Assembly: GCA_020833205.1 (NCBI GenBank)
Contig: JAJHQT010000003.1
Coordinates: 1-23,824, forward strand
DNA from: Pyrobaculum sp.
GTDB lineage: Archaea > Thermoproteota > Thermoprotei > Thermoproteales > Thermoproteaceae
Direction of reading: 5' to 3'
Length of the DNA stretch: 23,824 nt
Part shown: one piece after another, positions 1 to 8,810 of the stretch
Position numbering within the stretch: the stretch's first letter is position 1
Layout of the letters: each line of letters begins with the position of its first letter
The notes under the pieces: generated by a model
What the model saw: only the letters and a program-made list of their open reading frames with translations
Told to the model about the DNA's origin: nothing
Database searches by the model: none
Translations under genes and position numbers: made by a program

Positions 1-1268
1 AAGCCGAATTCCTCTTCCTTGATCTTTATCTTGCCCGGGGCTGCGTAGGGATATGCCCGTAGCCACACCACCTCTGTGAGGGACGTGACGCGTCTACCGT
101 GTTCAAACCGCCTAATTGTGGCCAACACGTGGAATGCGGACAAGTGTTCTGGAGAGACGCCCATGGCCTCGCCGGTCATGCGCATAAACACCTCCACTAT
201 GTCCTCTGCGTGGAAGGTGGTGGCGCCGCCGTGGCCGGTCAACACGCCTTGGATAAGCTCGTGGATCTCCCGGCCGCGGCTTTCGCCTATCACGATTATG
301 TCGGGTCTTGCACGTAGGAGATACTTCACTAGGTCTATTAGGTATATGGCGGACTCCGAGCCCGGCAGGTTCTTCATGTAGTCGTACATAGGCGACGTGA
401 AGAGCATCACCACGTTTTGATAGCTAGGCGGCATACGTATCTCAGGCGTCTCCTCCGCAATGGCGAGTCTCTTATGCGGCAGAAGTACAAGCAGGGCGTT
501 GAGAAGCGTAGTCTTGCCGGTGCCGGTGCCGCCTACAATCATAACAGATTTGTGATGTTCGAAGAGGTACCACAAATACGCCATCGCAAGCGCGGAGATG
601 GTACGCTTCTTTATCAACTCGGTAGGCGATATTGGAAACGGCGGCTGGATACGCACCGAGACGTATGGCGGATTTCTGCCCACACGACCAGACATAGCCG
701 TTGCAAAGCGTAGCAAAGCGCCGTTCCTCAGCCTAATGTAGGTGTCTTGGATTGGGTACTGCTCGTTAAGCGGCCGCCCCGTCTCGGCATATACTCTGCC
801 TATTATCTTGATTAGAGTCTCTCTGTTTGTCGGCACAATGTTTGTCTTAATGTTGTATCCATAATCTCGGTGGTCAACAAATACGGGGTTCTCTATTCCG
901 TTTATATTTACGTTCTCAAGCCGTGTGTCGTAGAGAATCGGCGTCAAATAAGAGTAGTCGGCAGCCTCCAGCTGGACGTAGTACCTAACAGCGGCGCGTA
1001 GCTGCTTAGGTACCCCTATATCTGCCATAGCCATTTCAATCAACTTGCCGAGTTCTTCTCTCGTTATGTTAGGTCTAATGATCTGGTTGGCGGTTAAATA
1101 CTCCACTACTTTATAGGCGTATTCGCCTACTCTGTCTGAGTAGGGAAAGGCGTAAGAGACGTTGTAGCAGTAGCCGTCTTCAGATTGGAATATCTGAATA
1201 CGAGCCCCCTCAGAGGCGTATTCCTCGACGATGGTGCCCCGGCAAGACTCAAGTCTAAAGTCCAGCAT
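1..1268 (-). CDS. Type II/IV secretion (archaeal pilus/archaellum-type) assembly ATPase, C-terminus cut by window edge
   Basis: Reading leftward from an ATG at 1268, the frame stays open for 422 residues to base 1, so the C-terminus lies outside the window. Walker A GGTGTGKT is at about residues 246-253, a Walker B-like DIIVIGES at 323-330, and the His-box TGHGGATTFHAE at 344-355. This is the arrangement of GspE/VirB11/PilT superfamily hexameric ATPases, which power assembly of type IV pili, archaella or secretion machines on the cytoplasmic face. The N-terminal ~200 residues carry no motif I recognise beyond the family's N-domain. The ATG lies 2 bases past the stop of the double T2SF-like membrane protein, so the two are co-transcribed and probably form the motor and its platform. 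No pilin or prepilin peptidase gene is visible here, so the appendage or secreted substrate cannot be named. Confidence 0.9.
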   Translation of the reverse strand, partial: MLDFRLESCRGTIVEEYASEGARIQIFQSEDGYCYNVSYAFPYSDRVGEYAYKVVEYLTANQIIRPNITREELGKLIEMAMADIGVPKQLRAAVRYYVQLEAADYSYLTPILYDTRLENVNINGIENPVFVDHRDYGYNIKTNIVPTNRETLIKIIGRVYAETGRPLNEQYPIQDTYIRLRNGALLRFATAMSGRVGRNPPYVSVRIQPPFPISPTELIKKRTISALAMAYLWYLFEHHKSVMIVGGTGTGKTTLLNALLVLLPHKRLAIAEETPEIRMPPSYQNVVMLFTSPMYDYMKNLPGSESAIYLIDLVKYLLRARPDIIVIGESRGREIHELIQGVLTGHGGATTFHAEDIVEVFMRMTGEAMGVSPEHLSAFHVLATIRRFEHGRRVTSLTEVVWLRAYPYAAPGKIKIKEEEFG

Positions 1269-1270
1269 AG

Positions 1271-2794
1271 CTACGCCTTAAGGAATACTCCCACTAGGAA
1301 CGACGCTATGAATATCGACAAGAACAGAAAGGCGAGATACAGCAAGCCGCCTCTCGTCGAGAAGCTGATTTTGCTAAAGAGGAAGTAGTAGCCGATCGAC
1401 ATAATCCCAAGGGCTAGATAAAGCATGGCCATGCCCACGCCTCCCAACTGCGCGCCTCCAGAGATCTTAGACATGGCCTCGGTGAGCTTAATCATAGACG
1501 TGTTGACAAAGGCAACCATGGCGGCGCCGGCCAACGCGAGGAAACGTGTTATGTTCAACGTCTTCGCAATCTCCGACCTATATTCAAACAGCTTTACTAC
1601 GAAGTTTTGTAGTTGATCGATGGTAGCCCGCGGCAGAGTGCCGAGCCTGTATATATCCAGCAACATTCTCAAAATCACAGACATTACGGGTTGCATGCCC
1701 CTTAAAGCCACGTCCTCCAGCTTGGCGTCTCCGACCTTCATAACTTGTAGAAGCGCCGCCGCCTTGTTGTTAAACGGTCCGTAGTCGCCGAAGGTTATGG
1801 CGTTCTCCACGGCGCGGTAAACAGAGGGCGCCCTCTTAAGCTCGTCGAATACTGTGTATACAAAATCCATAAAGCCTCTCTCAAAGGCTTTTGCATCTAT
1901 TCTTTCCCGCGTGACTATCCAGCCGGCGGTAGCGATGCCGAAGGCAATAAGCGGGGCGTAGAGAGACAGAGGCGTGAAGCCAATTATTATCATTGAAACG
2001 GCGGCGGCCACGCCGAATATCAACGGAAGAAGTCTAAAGTCCATTTTCATAAGTGGGACGTTTATGATGAGCGCCATGACTACGCCCAACACGGCTGGGA
2101 GGAGGCCGCCCATCACGACAAGCATCGCTGGGTTTCCCCGCCCGATCACCACAGCCGTGACGGACAACATGGCTAGACCGACCACAAGCGACGAGATGAG
2201 AGAAGTAAGTCTATCCATCCTTCTCTGCATGGCGGCGGAGAACTCCACAATGTCCATATCCATGTAGAGCGACAGCTTAGCCACTATGTCCTCGCCGATT
2301 CTAAGAGAGGTGTAGAGAGAGTTGAAGCGGTAGACGAGCTTCTGCGGCGCCAGCTTCTCCACAGCCCGCTTCATGGCGTCCATGGGCTCCATCCCTATCA
2401 TCTTCGCGTTGTTCCAAGCCGCGATCGCCAGCGTCCTCACGCCGGGAAGCTCCTTATAACGCGTCATGCGTTCAATGACCAAGTTTAAATGGGCCTTTGT
2501 GGCAAAGGCCATCTGTACAAGCGCGGTGAAGAACACCATCTCCGTAGACAGCAACTCGCGTATTGAGCCGGCGCGGATAGATACCATAAGCTTTGGGAAG
2601 AAAAACAGGAGGGCCCCAACGCCGAGCAACATGGGCCCCAGGGGGAACGCGCCGAGAGCCAGCAACACGCCGCCGCCGGCCAATACTCCGAGGCCTAGCA
2701 AGTTGAACAACCTCGCGGTGTTTCTAAACCTAAGGGGGTCTAGGTCGGTCCGCTCAATACCTCTAAGTTGCCACTTCACGACGAGAGCAACCAC
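1271..2794 (-). CDS. T2SF/TadC-like integral membrane platform protein, double-domain
   Basis: A 507-residue protein with hydrophobic clusters near residues 25-70, 200-300 and 410-507, and two soluble helical stretches between them (about 75-195 and 300-400). This matches the duplicated T2SF (GspF/TadB/TadC) layout of archaeal FlaJ-like platform proteins, in which each cytoplasmic helical bundle is followed by membrane segments. The likely role is anchoring the assembly ATPase in the membrane. The chosen start is GTG at 2794: a TATA-like GTTAAATATTTTA element at 2814-2826 lies about 26 bases upstream, fitting a leaderless transcript. The stop is 2 bases before the ATPase ATG. The family call rests on hydropathy pattern plus the ATPase neighbour, since I see no short diagnostic motif. 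Confidence 0.85.
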   Translation of the reverse strand: MVALVVKWQLRGIERTDLDPLRFRNTARLFNLLGLGVLAGGGVLLALGAFPLGPMLLGVGALLFFFPKLMVSIRAGSIRELLSTEMVFFTALVQMAFATKAHLNLVIERMTRYKELPGVRTLAIAAWNNAKMIGMEPMDAMKRAVEKLAPQKLVYRFNSLYTSLRIGEDIVAKLSLYMDMDIVEFSAAMQRRMDRLTSLISSLVVGLAMLSVTAVVIGRGNPAMLVVMGGLLPAVLGVVMALIINVPLMKMDFRLLPLIFGVAAAVSMIIIGFTPLSLYAPLIAFGIATAGWIVTRERIDAKAFERGFMDFVYTVFDELKRAPSVYRAVENAITFGDYGPFNNKAAALLQVMKVGDAKLEDVALRGMQPVMSVILRMLLDIYRLGTLPRATIDQLQNFVVKLFEYRSEIAKTLNITRFLALAGAAMVAFVNTSMIKLTEAMSKISGGAQLGGVGMAMLYLALGIMSIGYYFLFSKISFSTRGGLLYLAFLFLSIFIASFLVGVFLKA

Positions 2795-2813
2795 AAACCC
2801 ACTTGGGGTCCTT

Positions 2814-2826
2814 GTTAAATATTTTA
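2814..2826 (-). promoter_or_regulatory. TATA box of the secretion-type operon
   Basis: AT-rich element (minus strand TAAAATATTTAAC) centred about 26 bases before the GTG at 2794. It sits in the 72-bp gap after the acetyltransferase gene, so the secretion pair likely has its own promoter. Confidence 0.6.
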
Positions 2827-2866
2827 CTTTGTGCTCTCCGAGACTACAAATAACCAGCAGCTGTAA

Positions 2867-3406
2867 CTAAAGCGGACAAGCCATCAAGTAGGCGTCTTCG
2901 CCGTCGCTGTAATATTTCGGGATCCGCCCCACCACCTTATAGCCGAGCTTTTCGTATAGAGAAATTGCAGGGGCGTTTGACACACGTACCTCTAAGTAAA
3001 CCTCGGCGGCTCCGTAATACACCTTCATCGCCTTCATGGCTCTCAACATCATGACGGTGGCTATGCCGAGCCTCCTGGCCTCGGGAAGCACGCCTACGGA
3101 GACTATATGTCCCTTCCTCACGGGCTTCCCCTTAACAAAATTACTCCAGCCGTACTCCACTCGGGACATGACGTACCCCACCACCCTCCCGCCAACCTCA
3201 GCCACTATAAACGCCTTGGGAAACTGCTCAAGATGCTCTACAAAAAACCAAGTGGGGTAGTTTTCAGGCAACACCTCTCTGTTTATAGCGACTACGGCGT
3301 TTAAGTCCTTCATAGTCGCCTCGCGTACGACGAACTCCGTTTTTCCGTCTTTGCCAACAAGCCTTTGGGGGCCGTCGATTACGATGTTCTCTACGGCGAT
3401 GACCAT
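2867..3406 (-). CDS. Ard1/RimI-like protein N-alpha-acetyltransferase (GNAT family)
   Basis: A 179-residue GNAT protein. The acetyl-CoA pyrophosphate-binding loop RRLGIA is at residues 111-116, the beta-strand YLEVRVSN at about 137-144 and Tyr151 in ISLYEKLGY follow as in NAT catalytic domains, and GEDAYLM closes the fold. From memory of the family, the blocks LPENYPxxFFVEHL, VRKGHIVS and EVRVSNAPAISLYEKL closely resemble the characterised Sulfolobus Ard1/NAT enzyme, which acetylates N-termini of proteins such as Alba. It carries an N-terminal extension of about 25 residues before the GNAT core. The ATG at 3406 is 5 bases beyond the pyrB stop, so it is probably read from the pyrB promoter. 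The link with pyrimidine synthesis looks like shared expression rather than shared function. Confidence 0.9.
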   Translation of the reverse strand: MVIAVENIVIDGPQRLVGKDGKTEFVVREATMKDLNAVVAINREVLPENYPTWFFVEHLEQFPKAFIVAEVGGRVVGYVMSRVEYGWSNFVKGKPVRKGHIVSVGVLPEARRLGIATVMMLRAMKAMKVYYGAAEVYLEVRVSNAPAISLYEKLGYKVVGRIPKYYSDGEDAYLMACPL

Positions 3407-3411
3407 AACTA

Positions 3412-4323
3412 CTACGACAGGATTAGATATATAAGTGCCATCCTGAGAGGCACTCCCAACGCCGCCTGTCTGAAGTATTTTGCGTGGCTGGTCGCATCCA
3501 CTCTGGGATCTATCTCATCTACACGTGGCAACGGGTGAAGTATGACTAGTGTCTTCTTGGCTTTTCGCAACATGTCGGGAGTCACTCGGTAGCTCCCTTT
3601 TACTTTTTCATATTCAAGCGGATCGATAAATCTTTCTTTCTGTATCCTCACCACGTACATTACGTCAAGTTCTCCTATGACCTCCTCTACGTTTGTATAA
3701 AAGCTGAGCTTCAACCCTTTTGACTGTACGTAGTCTATAGTCTCTGCGCGTGGACGTAGGTACTCCGGCGATATGAGATACACCTTCACGTTGAAATTCG
3801 TGAGAATCTCCAACAAGCTGTTTACCGTCCGCGCGTGTCGCAAGTCGCCCAGCAAACCTATGTTGAGCCCATCTACGTGGCCAAACTCTCTCCATATAGT
3901 GTAGACGTCCAACATGGCTTGCGTGGGGTGGTTAAACGCGCCGTCGCCGCCGTTTATGACGGGGCTTTCAGCCACCTCCGCCGCAAGTTTCGCCGCACCC
4001 TCGTACCTATGGCGAATCACTATTACATCAGAGTAGGCGTCTAGCATCCTGATAGTGTCGGCCAACGTTTCTCCCTTCTCTACGCTGGTTCCTTCCGCGC
4101 CCCAGAACCCAACTACGTCGCCCCCAAGCCTCTTCATAGCCACCTCAAAACTTAGCCTCGTACGGGTGGACGGTTCGAAGAATGCCACCGCCATCACCTT
4201 GCCCCTCATCACGTCTAGACGACCTTTGGTGTGCTTCTCCATATACCGCGCCGTTTCGAAAAGTTCCTCAAGCTCAGACCGAGCGAAGTCCCGGGCTGAT
4301 ATGACGTCTCGATTACGCCACAT
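3412..4323 (-). CDS. pyrB: Aspartate carbamoyltransferase catalytic subunit
   Basis: A 303-residue protein that condenses carbamoyl phosphate with aspartate to carbamoyl aspartate, the committed step of UMP synthesis. The carbamoyl-phosphate loop [13 protein letters not shown] is at residues 48-60, the SVEKGETL loop with its Lys follows near 78, and the LHPLPR motif is near the C-terminus; length is normal for the family. I start it at ATG 4323 rather than at an upstream in-frame codon at 4425, because the longer version would run through the shared promoter and into pyrF, and the family begins at about this point. TATA-like TTTAAA at 4346-4351 lies about 25 bases upstream. The regulatory subunit gene pyrI is not next to it, which is unusual, so allosteric control cannot be inferred here. 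Confidence 0.95.
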   Translation of the reverse strand: MWRNRDVISARDFARSELEELFETARYMEKHTKGRLDVMRGKVMAVAFFEPSTRTRLSFEVAMKRLGGDVVGFWGAEGTSVEKGETLADTIRMLDAYSDVIVIRHRYEGAAKLAAEVAESPVINGGDGAFNHPTQAMLDVYTIWREFGHVDGLNIGLLGDLRHARTVNSLLEILTNFNVKVYLISPEYLRPRAETIDYVQSKGLKLSFYTNVEEVIGELDVMYVVRIQKERFIDPLEYEKVKGSYRVTPDMLRKAKKTLVILHPLPRVDEIDPRVDATSHAKYFRQAALGVPLRMALIYLILS

Positions 4324-4361
4324 GTTGTGTAGAACATATATATCCTTTAAAAGTAAGAGGC
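4324..4361. promoter_or_regulatory. Divergent pyrB/pyrF promoter region
   Basis: Only 38 bases separate the two start codons. ATATATAT at 4336-4343 is centred about 22 bases before the pyrF GTG; TTTAAA at 4346-4351 is centred about 25 bases before the pyrB ATG. Both genes would be leaderless and their TATA elements nearly abut, so polymerase binding in one direction should compete with the other. Confidence 0.7.
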
Positions 4362-4952
4362 GTGTACCCCCTAATAGTGGCGCTAGACACAAACGTGTTG
4401 CACGCATTGGACGTCGCAAAGGCACTCAAAGGATTGGCGTTTAAAGTCGGCTGGGATTTGATATTCGAGGGGGGTATTTCAATTATCAGAGAGATAACGC
4501 GATACGGAGATGTGATAGTAGACTTAAAATTGGCAGATGTGCCGCACATAACGAACAGAGTCATTGAGAAAGTTGTGGAGAGAGGCGCATGTTGCGTCAT
4601 TGTCCACGGCTTCCTATACCCCTCGGTGCCCAGGAGCGAATATGTATACGTTTTAGCCAAGATGACGGCGCCGACGCTGTACGACGAGATGTGGGAAAGA
4701 CTCCTGGACATAGAGGGGGTGCGGGGCTTTGTTTTGCCGGGAAACCAGCCCCAGGTGGTGACACATGCCCGTAGCCGCGTCGGTTGTAAGTACAGAATCA
4801 TTACGCCTGGTATAGGAGCCCAGGGTGGACAACCTGGCGACGCCATAAAAGCCGGCGCCGACTTCGAAATCGTGGGCAGATACGTGCTTGAGGAACCCTC
4901 GAGAGTAGTTCAGTGGGCTCAGTTTAAACCTACCTGCTTCAACACGCCTTAG
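4362..4952 (+). CDS. pyrF: Orotidine 5'-phosphate decarboxylase
   Basis: A 196-residue TIM-barrel enzyme that decarboxylates OMP to UMP, the last step of de novo pyrimidine synthesis. The catalytic DxKxxD array is seen as VDLKLAD, with Asp54, Lys56 and Asp59; KVGWDLI at 28-34 is the upstream strand, and TPGIGAQGG plus VGR near the C-terminus form the phosphate-binding region. The start is GTG at 4362; the next codons YPLIVALD match the first barrel strand, and the TATA element at 4336-4343 is correctly placed for it. It is compact, as archaeal OMP decarboxylases are. It is divergent from pyrB and its stop overlaps the end of the convergent DUF763 gene by 4 bases. Confidence 0.95.
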   Translation: MYPLIVALDTNVLHALDVAKALKGLAFKVGWDLIFEGGISIIREITRYGDVIVDLKLADVPHITNRVIEKVVERGACCVIVHGFLYPSVPRSEYVYVLAKMTAPTLYDEMWERLLDIEGVRGFVLPGNQPQVVTHARSRVGCKYRIITPGIGAQGGQPGDAIKAGADFEIVGRYVLEEPSRVVQWAQFKPTCFNTP

Positions 4953-6061
4953 GTTGGCTTCTTTTTATCCGCGGGAAACCGCCACATCTCAGCCTTCTTT
5001 GCTAAATGCGCCAGGTATTTATACAGCCCAGGGTCGCCGCGCGCCTTCTCGATTACCGCATCAAGCAAAGCAATCAATTCGTCATAGGTCCTCCTATCCA
5101 CAGGGTACGGAACGCCGTCCTTACCGCCCACCGCAAAGGCGAATTTAAAGGGGTCCACCGCCGGGTCGTTCCAGTCGGCAGACGTCTTGTAGACAAGCTC
5201 GGCCACCAGCGAAAGAGCGCGCAACGTCTTAGGCCCAACTCTGTACTTAAGCAACAGCTCTCTGAAGTCGGAGACAGACTTAGGCGGAGAGAGACTCCTT
5301 AACACCACCTTAGGATCTACGTCAAGCCTCTTATAAGGATGGTAACGAGGGACGTCTATGAGGGTGGTCTCTCCGCGCAGTAGAGGGAGATACCTAGCCA
5401 CCTTGGCGGCCCCCTCGTTTACGAGCTCCAACACGACGTCTCTATTCTCTCTGCTGTGTTTAGACGCCAGATTTAACACGTGGCTATGCCTAACGCCTAC
5501 GACGCCCGCATGTGGGCTGTTGAAAAAGTCCTCTGTGCGAAGCCAGTGGTACCGGCGCGCCATCTTGACCTCGGGGTTCATGCCTTGTTGAACCACAGCC
5601 CACTTCCCCGTCTCGGCTACGAAGAAGGCGTGGTGGTAGATAGAGTAGCCGTCTTGCACCAAGGCGTTGTCGACCTTAGCCACGAGCCTAGACGCAGTTA
5701 TAAGCCTCTCGGCGTCTAAGTCGAAGAGCCGTGAAATCTCAGCCAGCTCGTCCGGCGTATTTAACGCATGCCGCCCCTTGCCGCCTGCGACCCTTATGGG
5801 GATGTCGGAGTCCTTCAACACTTCCTTAACGACTGCAGTGGTGACTGTAGTGCTACCTGAGCTGTCCCAATCCATCCCAATTATGTTGTTGAAGCTTTGG
5901 AAGAAGACGGGGTGGGCGAATCTCTCGACGACGCCGTCGGGGCCGTATAAGTCGTACATAAGGCGTAGCAGGAGTGAGGCCAGCTTCTTCATACGTGTCA
6001 AAAGCCAACTAGGTACGTGCCCCTCGTGTAGCGGGAGATCTGCTACGCCGGACAGTTTCAC
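4949..6061 (-). CDS. DUF763 family protein
   Basis: A 370-residue soluble protein with the features I associate with DUF763: an N-terminal GVADLPLHEGHVPSWL segment, the block HPVFFQSFNNIIGMDWDSSG at residues 50-69, the glycine-rich VAGGKGRHA segment near 90-100, and LxSPPKSVSDFRELLLKY-type sequence in the second half. The family is found in archaea and some thermophilic bacteria and has no established function; co-occurrence with DNA-repair genes has been suggested for relatives, but nothing in this window supports that. The start is GTG at 6061, with the shared TATATA element about 25 bases upstream. It converges with pyrF (4-base overlap) and is divergent from the phosphohexomutase. Confidence 0.85.
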   Translation of the reverse strand: MKLSGVADLPLHEGHVPSWLLTRMKKLASLLLRLMYDLYGPDGVVERFAHPVFFQSFNNIIGMDWDSSGSTTVTTAVVKEVLKDSDIPIRVAGGKGRHALNTPDELAEISRLFDLDAERLITASRLVAKVDNALVQDGYSIYHHAFFVAETGKWAVVQQGMNPEVKMARRYHWLRTEDFFNSPHAGVVGVRHSHVLNLASKHSRENRDVVLELVNEGAAKVARYLPLLRGETTLIDVPRYHPYKRLDVDPKVVLRSLSPPKSVSDFRELLLKYRVGPKTLRALSLVAELVYKTSADWNDPAVDPFKFAFAVGGKDGVPYPVDRRTYDELIALLDAVIEKARGDPGLYKYLAHLAKKAEMWRFPADKKKPT

Positions 6062-6109
6062 GTTTTTTACCGTTGTTTAAAGATATATAACCTTGCGACA
6101 GTAGATGAC
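6062..6109. promoter_or_regulatory. Bidirectional promoter between DUF763 gene and phosphohexomutase
   Basis: A 48-bp gap with one palindromic TATATA at 6084-6089, almost exactly midway (about 25 and 23 bases) between the GTG at 6061 and ATG at 6110. A TTTAAAG immediately to its left (6076-6082) could refine the leftward promoter. It fits leaderless transcription in both directions. Confidence 0.65.
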
Positions 6110-7402
6110 ATGAGTGTTTTCAAGGCCTATGACGTCAGAGGGGTGGTAGACAAGGAGTTGACCATGGATCTTGTCGAGAAAATAGGCTTTGCCGTCTCCA
6201 AGTTCTTTAAGGGCGACGACGTAGTGGTTGGGATGGATGTCCGTCTTCACTCATTTAGAGTGGCGGAGGCGCTTTCTAGGGGGCTTCTGGCAGGTGGAGG
6301 AAATGTGATATTCATCGGCACAGTTACTACGCCGGTTGCCCACTACGCCTCTCATGTTTTGAGGAAGCCTGCGGTCATGGTCACAGCCTCTCACAACCCG
6401 CCTGAGTACAACGGTATGAAGATCATGAAAAGCGGAGGGTTCGACTTAGAAAGTCACGAGATACAGCAGTTGGCGGCCATGCTGGAGCCGCCGCCCCCTG
6501 AGAGACGTGGTGTGGTGTATGTGAGGGACGTCTTGACGCAATATGTGGACTACATGGCCGAGAGGTTTGGTAAACTGGACTTCTCAGTTGGTTTCGACCC
6601 GGCCAACGCGTCTGGCGTTGTGTTGAAGCCGCTTTTAGAGAGGGTGTTTAGAAGAGTTGTTGCTATAAACGACTACCCAGACGGCCGTTTTCCGGCTCAT
6701 CCCCCAGACCCGGAGAAGCTGGAGAATTTACGTCAGCTTCAGAGACTTGTTGTCGAGAATAAGCTCGACGTAGGCATCGCCCTAGATGGCGATTGCGACC
6801 GCCTGGGACTTGTCACGGCCAGGGGGGAGGTGTTTAGGCCGGAGAAGGCGGTCTATGCGCTTCTCTCATATTACGCCAAGCCGGGGGACGTGGTGGTGTT
6901 AGACGTAACGATGCCTCTGTACCTAGAGAAGGTGGCTGAGGAGAGGGGGGTAAAGATTGTGCGGCAGAGGGTAGGCCATAGTTTTCAGAAGCCCACCGCA
7001 GTAAAACACAACGCCCTGTTCTGGGCAGAATACAGCGGCCACATAGGGTTCAAGGAACATAATTATTTCGACGACGGGATCTATGCGGCGTTTAAGATAC
7101 TTTCGGCGCTTTCGGCGGCTGGAGTTACGCTAGACAAGGTGCTGGAGGAGGCGCCTAAGGTTTACGAAGAGCGTCTAGACCTAAAGGTGGCAGACCCCAG
7201 AGGCGCCGTGGAGGCGGCTAAGAAGAGGACCGCAGGGCTGGAGTTCTACGAGCTCGACGGCGTAGACATCCGAACGAGGGAGGGTCGGCTGTTGATAAGG
7301 CCTAGCAACACCGAGCCGTTAGTCCGTGTGAAGATTGAGGCGTATCAAAAGGAGGGGCTTGAGACGCTTAGGAAACTGTTGGCTCAGCTAGTTTCGCCGT
7401 AG
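6110..7402 (+). CDS. Phosphomannomutase/phosphoglucomutase (alpha-D-phosphohexomutase)
   Basis: A 430-residue enzyme that moves phosphate between C1 and C6 of hexoses, feeding GDP-mannose, UDP-glucose and glycan or compatible-solute synthesis. All four family signatures are present: the phosphoserine loop TASHNPPEYNG with Ser94, the Mg-binding DGDCDR at 226-231 (Asp226, 228, 230), the sugar-specificity loop AEYSGHIGFKEH near 312-323, and the phosphate-binding RPSNTEP at 397-403. Usual archaeal enzymes have GEMSGH or GEXSGH where this has AEYSGH, a small deviation. Sequence alone does not tell mannose from glucose or glucosamine phosphate as substrate. Its 3' end overlaps the end of the convergent FAD oxidoreductase by 19 bases. 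Confidence 0.9.
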   Translation: MSVFKAYDVRGVVDKELTMDLVEKIGFAVSKFFKGDDVVVGMDVRLHSFRVAEALSRGLLAGGGNVIFIGTVTTPVAHYASHVLRKPAVMVTASHNPPEYNGMKIMKSGGFDLESHEIQQLAAMLEPPPPERRGVVYVRDVLTQYVDYMAERFGKLDFSVGFDPANASGVVLKPLLERVFRRVVAINDYPDGRFPAHPPDPEKLENLRQLQRLVVENKLDVGIALDGDCDRLGLVTARGEVFRPEKAVYALLSYYAKPGDVVVLDVTMPLYLEKVAEERGVKIVRQRVGHSFQKPTAVKHNALFWAEYSGHIGFKEHNYFDDGIYAAFKILSALSAAGVTLDKVLEEAPKVYEERLDLKVADPRGAVEAAKKRTAGLEFYELDGVDIRTREGRLLIRPSNTEPLVRVKIEAYQKEGLETLRKLLAQLVSP

Positions 7403-8790
7403 AGCATCTGTGGTTTGCCGTAGAGGAAGTAAGAAGGCTTTTGGGCGAGCGCCGCGCCCAGTATTATGGCGGCGTAGGAGGGACATACGCTCTCGGCACA
7501 TAAGCCTCTGAAGTTCAGCTGCGGAACTTTCAGTTGGCGTAGCAAGTCCGTCTCTTCATGTGTTATCTTTATCTTAGTTTCTTTGAGTTTGTTTAGTCTT
7601 TTTATCTCGGCAAGCACATCCTCCATTGAGGTGCCATCGCAGGGGCAGATCACGACGTCTTCAATATCCTCCATCTGAGGCCAGAAAGATGCCCAATGCG
7701 GCACGTCTATAACGTTCGGCTCAACATAGCGGCCTGTGCCGTCTGTGCCTTTCTCAAGTCTATTGCTCAGGTTGTATAGCCAGTTCGCCTCGATAGTCAA
7801 CGTGACTAAGAACTTGTCTAACTCGCCCTTCACTGCGTCGGATTCCTCGTGTCCATCTTTCGAAGCTATGTATTTGGCAAGTAGCTTAGCTTGTTGAACT
7901 ACGTGGTTTTCCCTGACGGCGCCGTATAGATGGCCTGTGGCGTAGACATTGCTGCCGCCCACAGCCCTTCCCGTGCCGTCTAGCGTCAAGAGTTCACCTA
8001 TGTTTGTACGTCTAGGTATAAGCGAGTTTAATTCAAAACTATAGAAAACCCTGAGGCCAAGCTTCATAGGCACATAGGGGTTTATCATTCTTACCGCCGA
8101 GACTATGAGGTCTATTTTCTCTTGGCGGATTTCGTTTTGTTTTCTGCCTGTTACTACCTCATAGGTGAGCATGCCTTTTTCAAACCCTCTGATCAAAACC
8201 GAGGTTACCACTGGGAAATCTATCTGGTTCTTTATCCTTTCATAGTATTTAGTGTCTCGTAGATATGCAGAGTTATCAAGCAGAATGACGTCGTTTCCTA
8301 AATTCCTAAGCGTCAGGGCAGTGCGTAGCCCCCACTCTGTGGAGCCCCATACCACTATTTTAAGTCCTCTGGGAGGGTTTTGTAGGGCCTCCTCTGCGGG
8401 TTTCTGGGGCGCTTTGGAGCTATTGGGGAAGGTTATCGGCACATCGACGCCGCCTGTGGCGAGTATGAGGTGTTTATAACGAACTACGTATTTCGTGTCG
8501 CCGCTGTATATAAACATCCCATCGAAGAAGCCCTCTACGACGTCCAACTCCTTAGCCTTAGCCACGATTGACTTCACATCGGCGTCTTCTGCAAACCTGG
8601 GGGCGTCTCCTAAGGTGTGGTGACCGCCGAGGAGACCGGTGTAGACTATCTTTGGCTCATAACCGTATCGTCTTAACTCCAATGCTGCTACGAGACCGCC
8701 TAGCCCGCCTCCCACTATTAGTACGTCTGTATTGAGTTCAGTCTCTTTGGTTGCCTGAATGTTGCAGGAAATCGGCGAGGCGCAACTCAC
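7384..8790 (-). CDS. FAD/NAD(P)-dependent oxidoreductase with C-terminal BFD-like [2Fe-2S] domain
   Basis: A 468-residue two-dinucleotide-fold flavoprotein. VLIVGGGLGGLVAALELRR (GGGLGG at 27-32) binds FAD, VVWGSTEWGLRTALTLRNLG near 150 is a second Rossmann motif for NAD(P) (atypical Trp and Ser in the loop), and VYATGHLYG near 290 is the second FAD contact. The tail carries Cys382, Cys384, Cys431 and Cys436 in a CxC...CxxxxC pattern typical of bacterioferritin-associated-ferredoxin-like [2Fe-2S] domains. The same architecture occurs in dye-linked proline dehydrogenase alpha, hydrogen cyanide synthase HcnB and sarcosine-oxidase-like subunits; those have partner subunits, none of which is adjacent. 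Substrate unknown. GTG at 8790 is chosen because TATA-like ATTAAAA at 8811-8817 lies about 25 bases upstream; the nearby ATGs are out of frame. Confidence 0.8.
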   Translation of the reverse strand: MSCASPISCNIQATKETELNTDVLIVGGGLGGLVAALELRRYGYEPKIVYTGLLGGHHTLGDAPRFAEDADVKSIVAKAKELDVVEGFFDGMFIYSGDTKYVVRYKHLILATGGVDVPITFPNSSKAPQKPAEEALQNPPRGLKIVVWGSTEWGLRTALTLRNLGNDVILLDNSAYLRDTKYYERIKNQIDFPVVTSVLIRGFEKGMLTYEVVTGRKQNEIRQEKIDLIVSAVRMINPYVPMKLGLRVFYSFELNSLIPRRTNIGELLTLDGTGRAVGGSNVYATGHLYGAVRENHVVQQAKLLAKYIASKDGHEESDAVKGELDKFLVTLTIEANWLYNLSNRLEKGTDGTGRYVEPNVIDVPHWASFWPQMEDIEDVVICPCDGTSMEDVLAEIKRLNKLKETKIKITHEETDLLRQLKVPQLNFRGLCAESVCPSYAAIILGAALAQKPSYFLYGKPQMLYGETS

Positions 8791-8810
8791 GGCATCGCCA
8801 TGTTTACACT

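Noticed and set aside
76..713. Plus-strand ORFs of 70-100 residues opposite the secretion ATPase
   Set aside because: They lie antisense to a frame with clear Walker A and B motifs and show no domain or promoter of their own.
4324..4425. Upstream in-frame extension of pyrB to 4425
   Set aside because: It overlaps the pyrF coding region and the promoter elements; the family begins at the ATG at 4323.
4313..4846. 177-residue minus-strand ORF antisense to pyrF
   Set aside because: It is a shadow of pyrF, whose own frame carries the catalytic DxKxxD; the antisense translation has no recognisable features and covers the divergent promoter.
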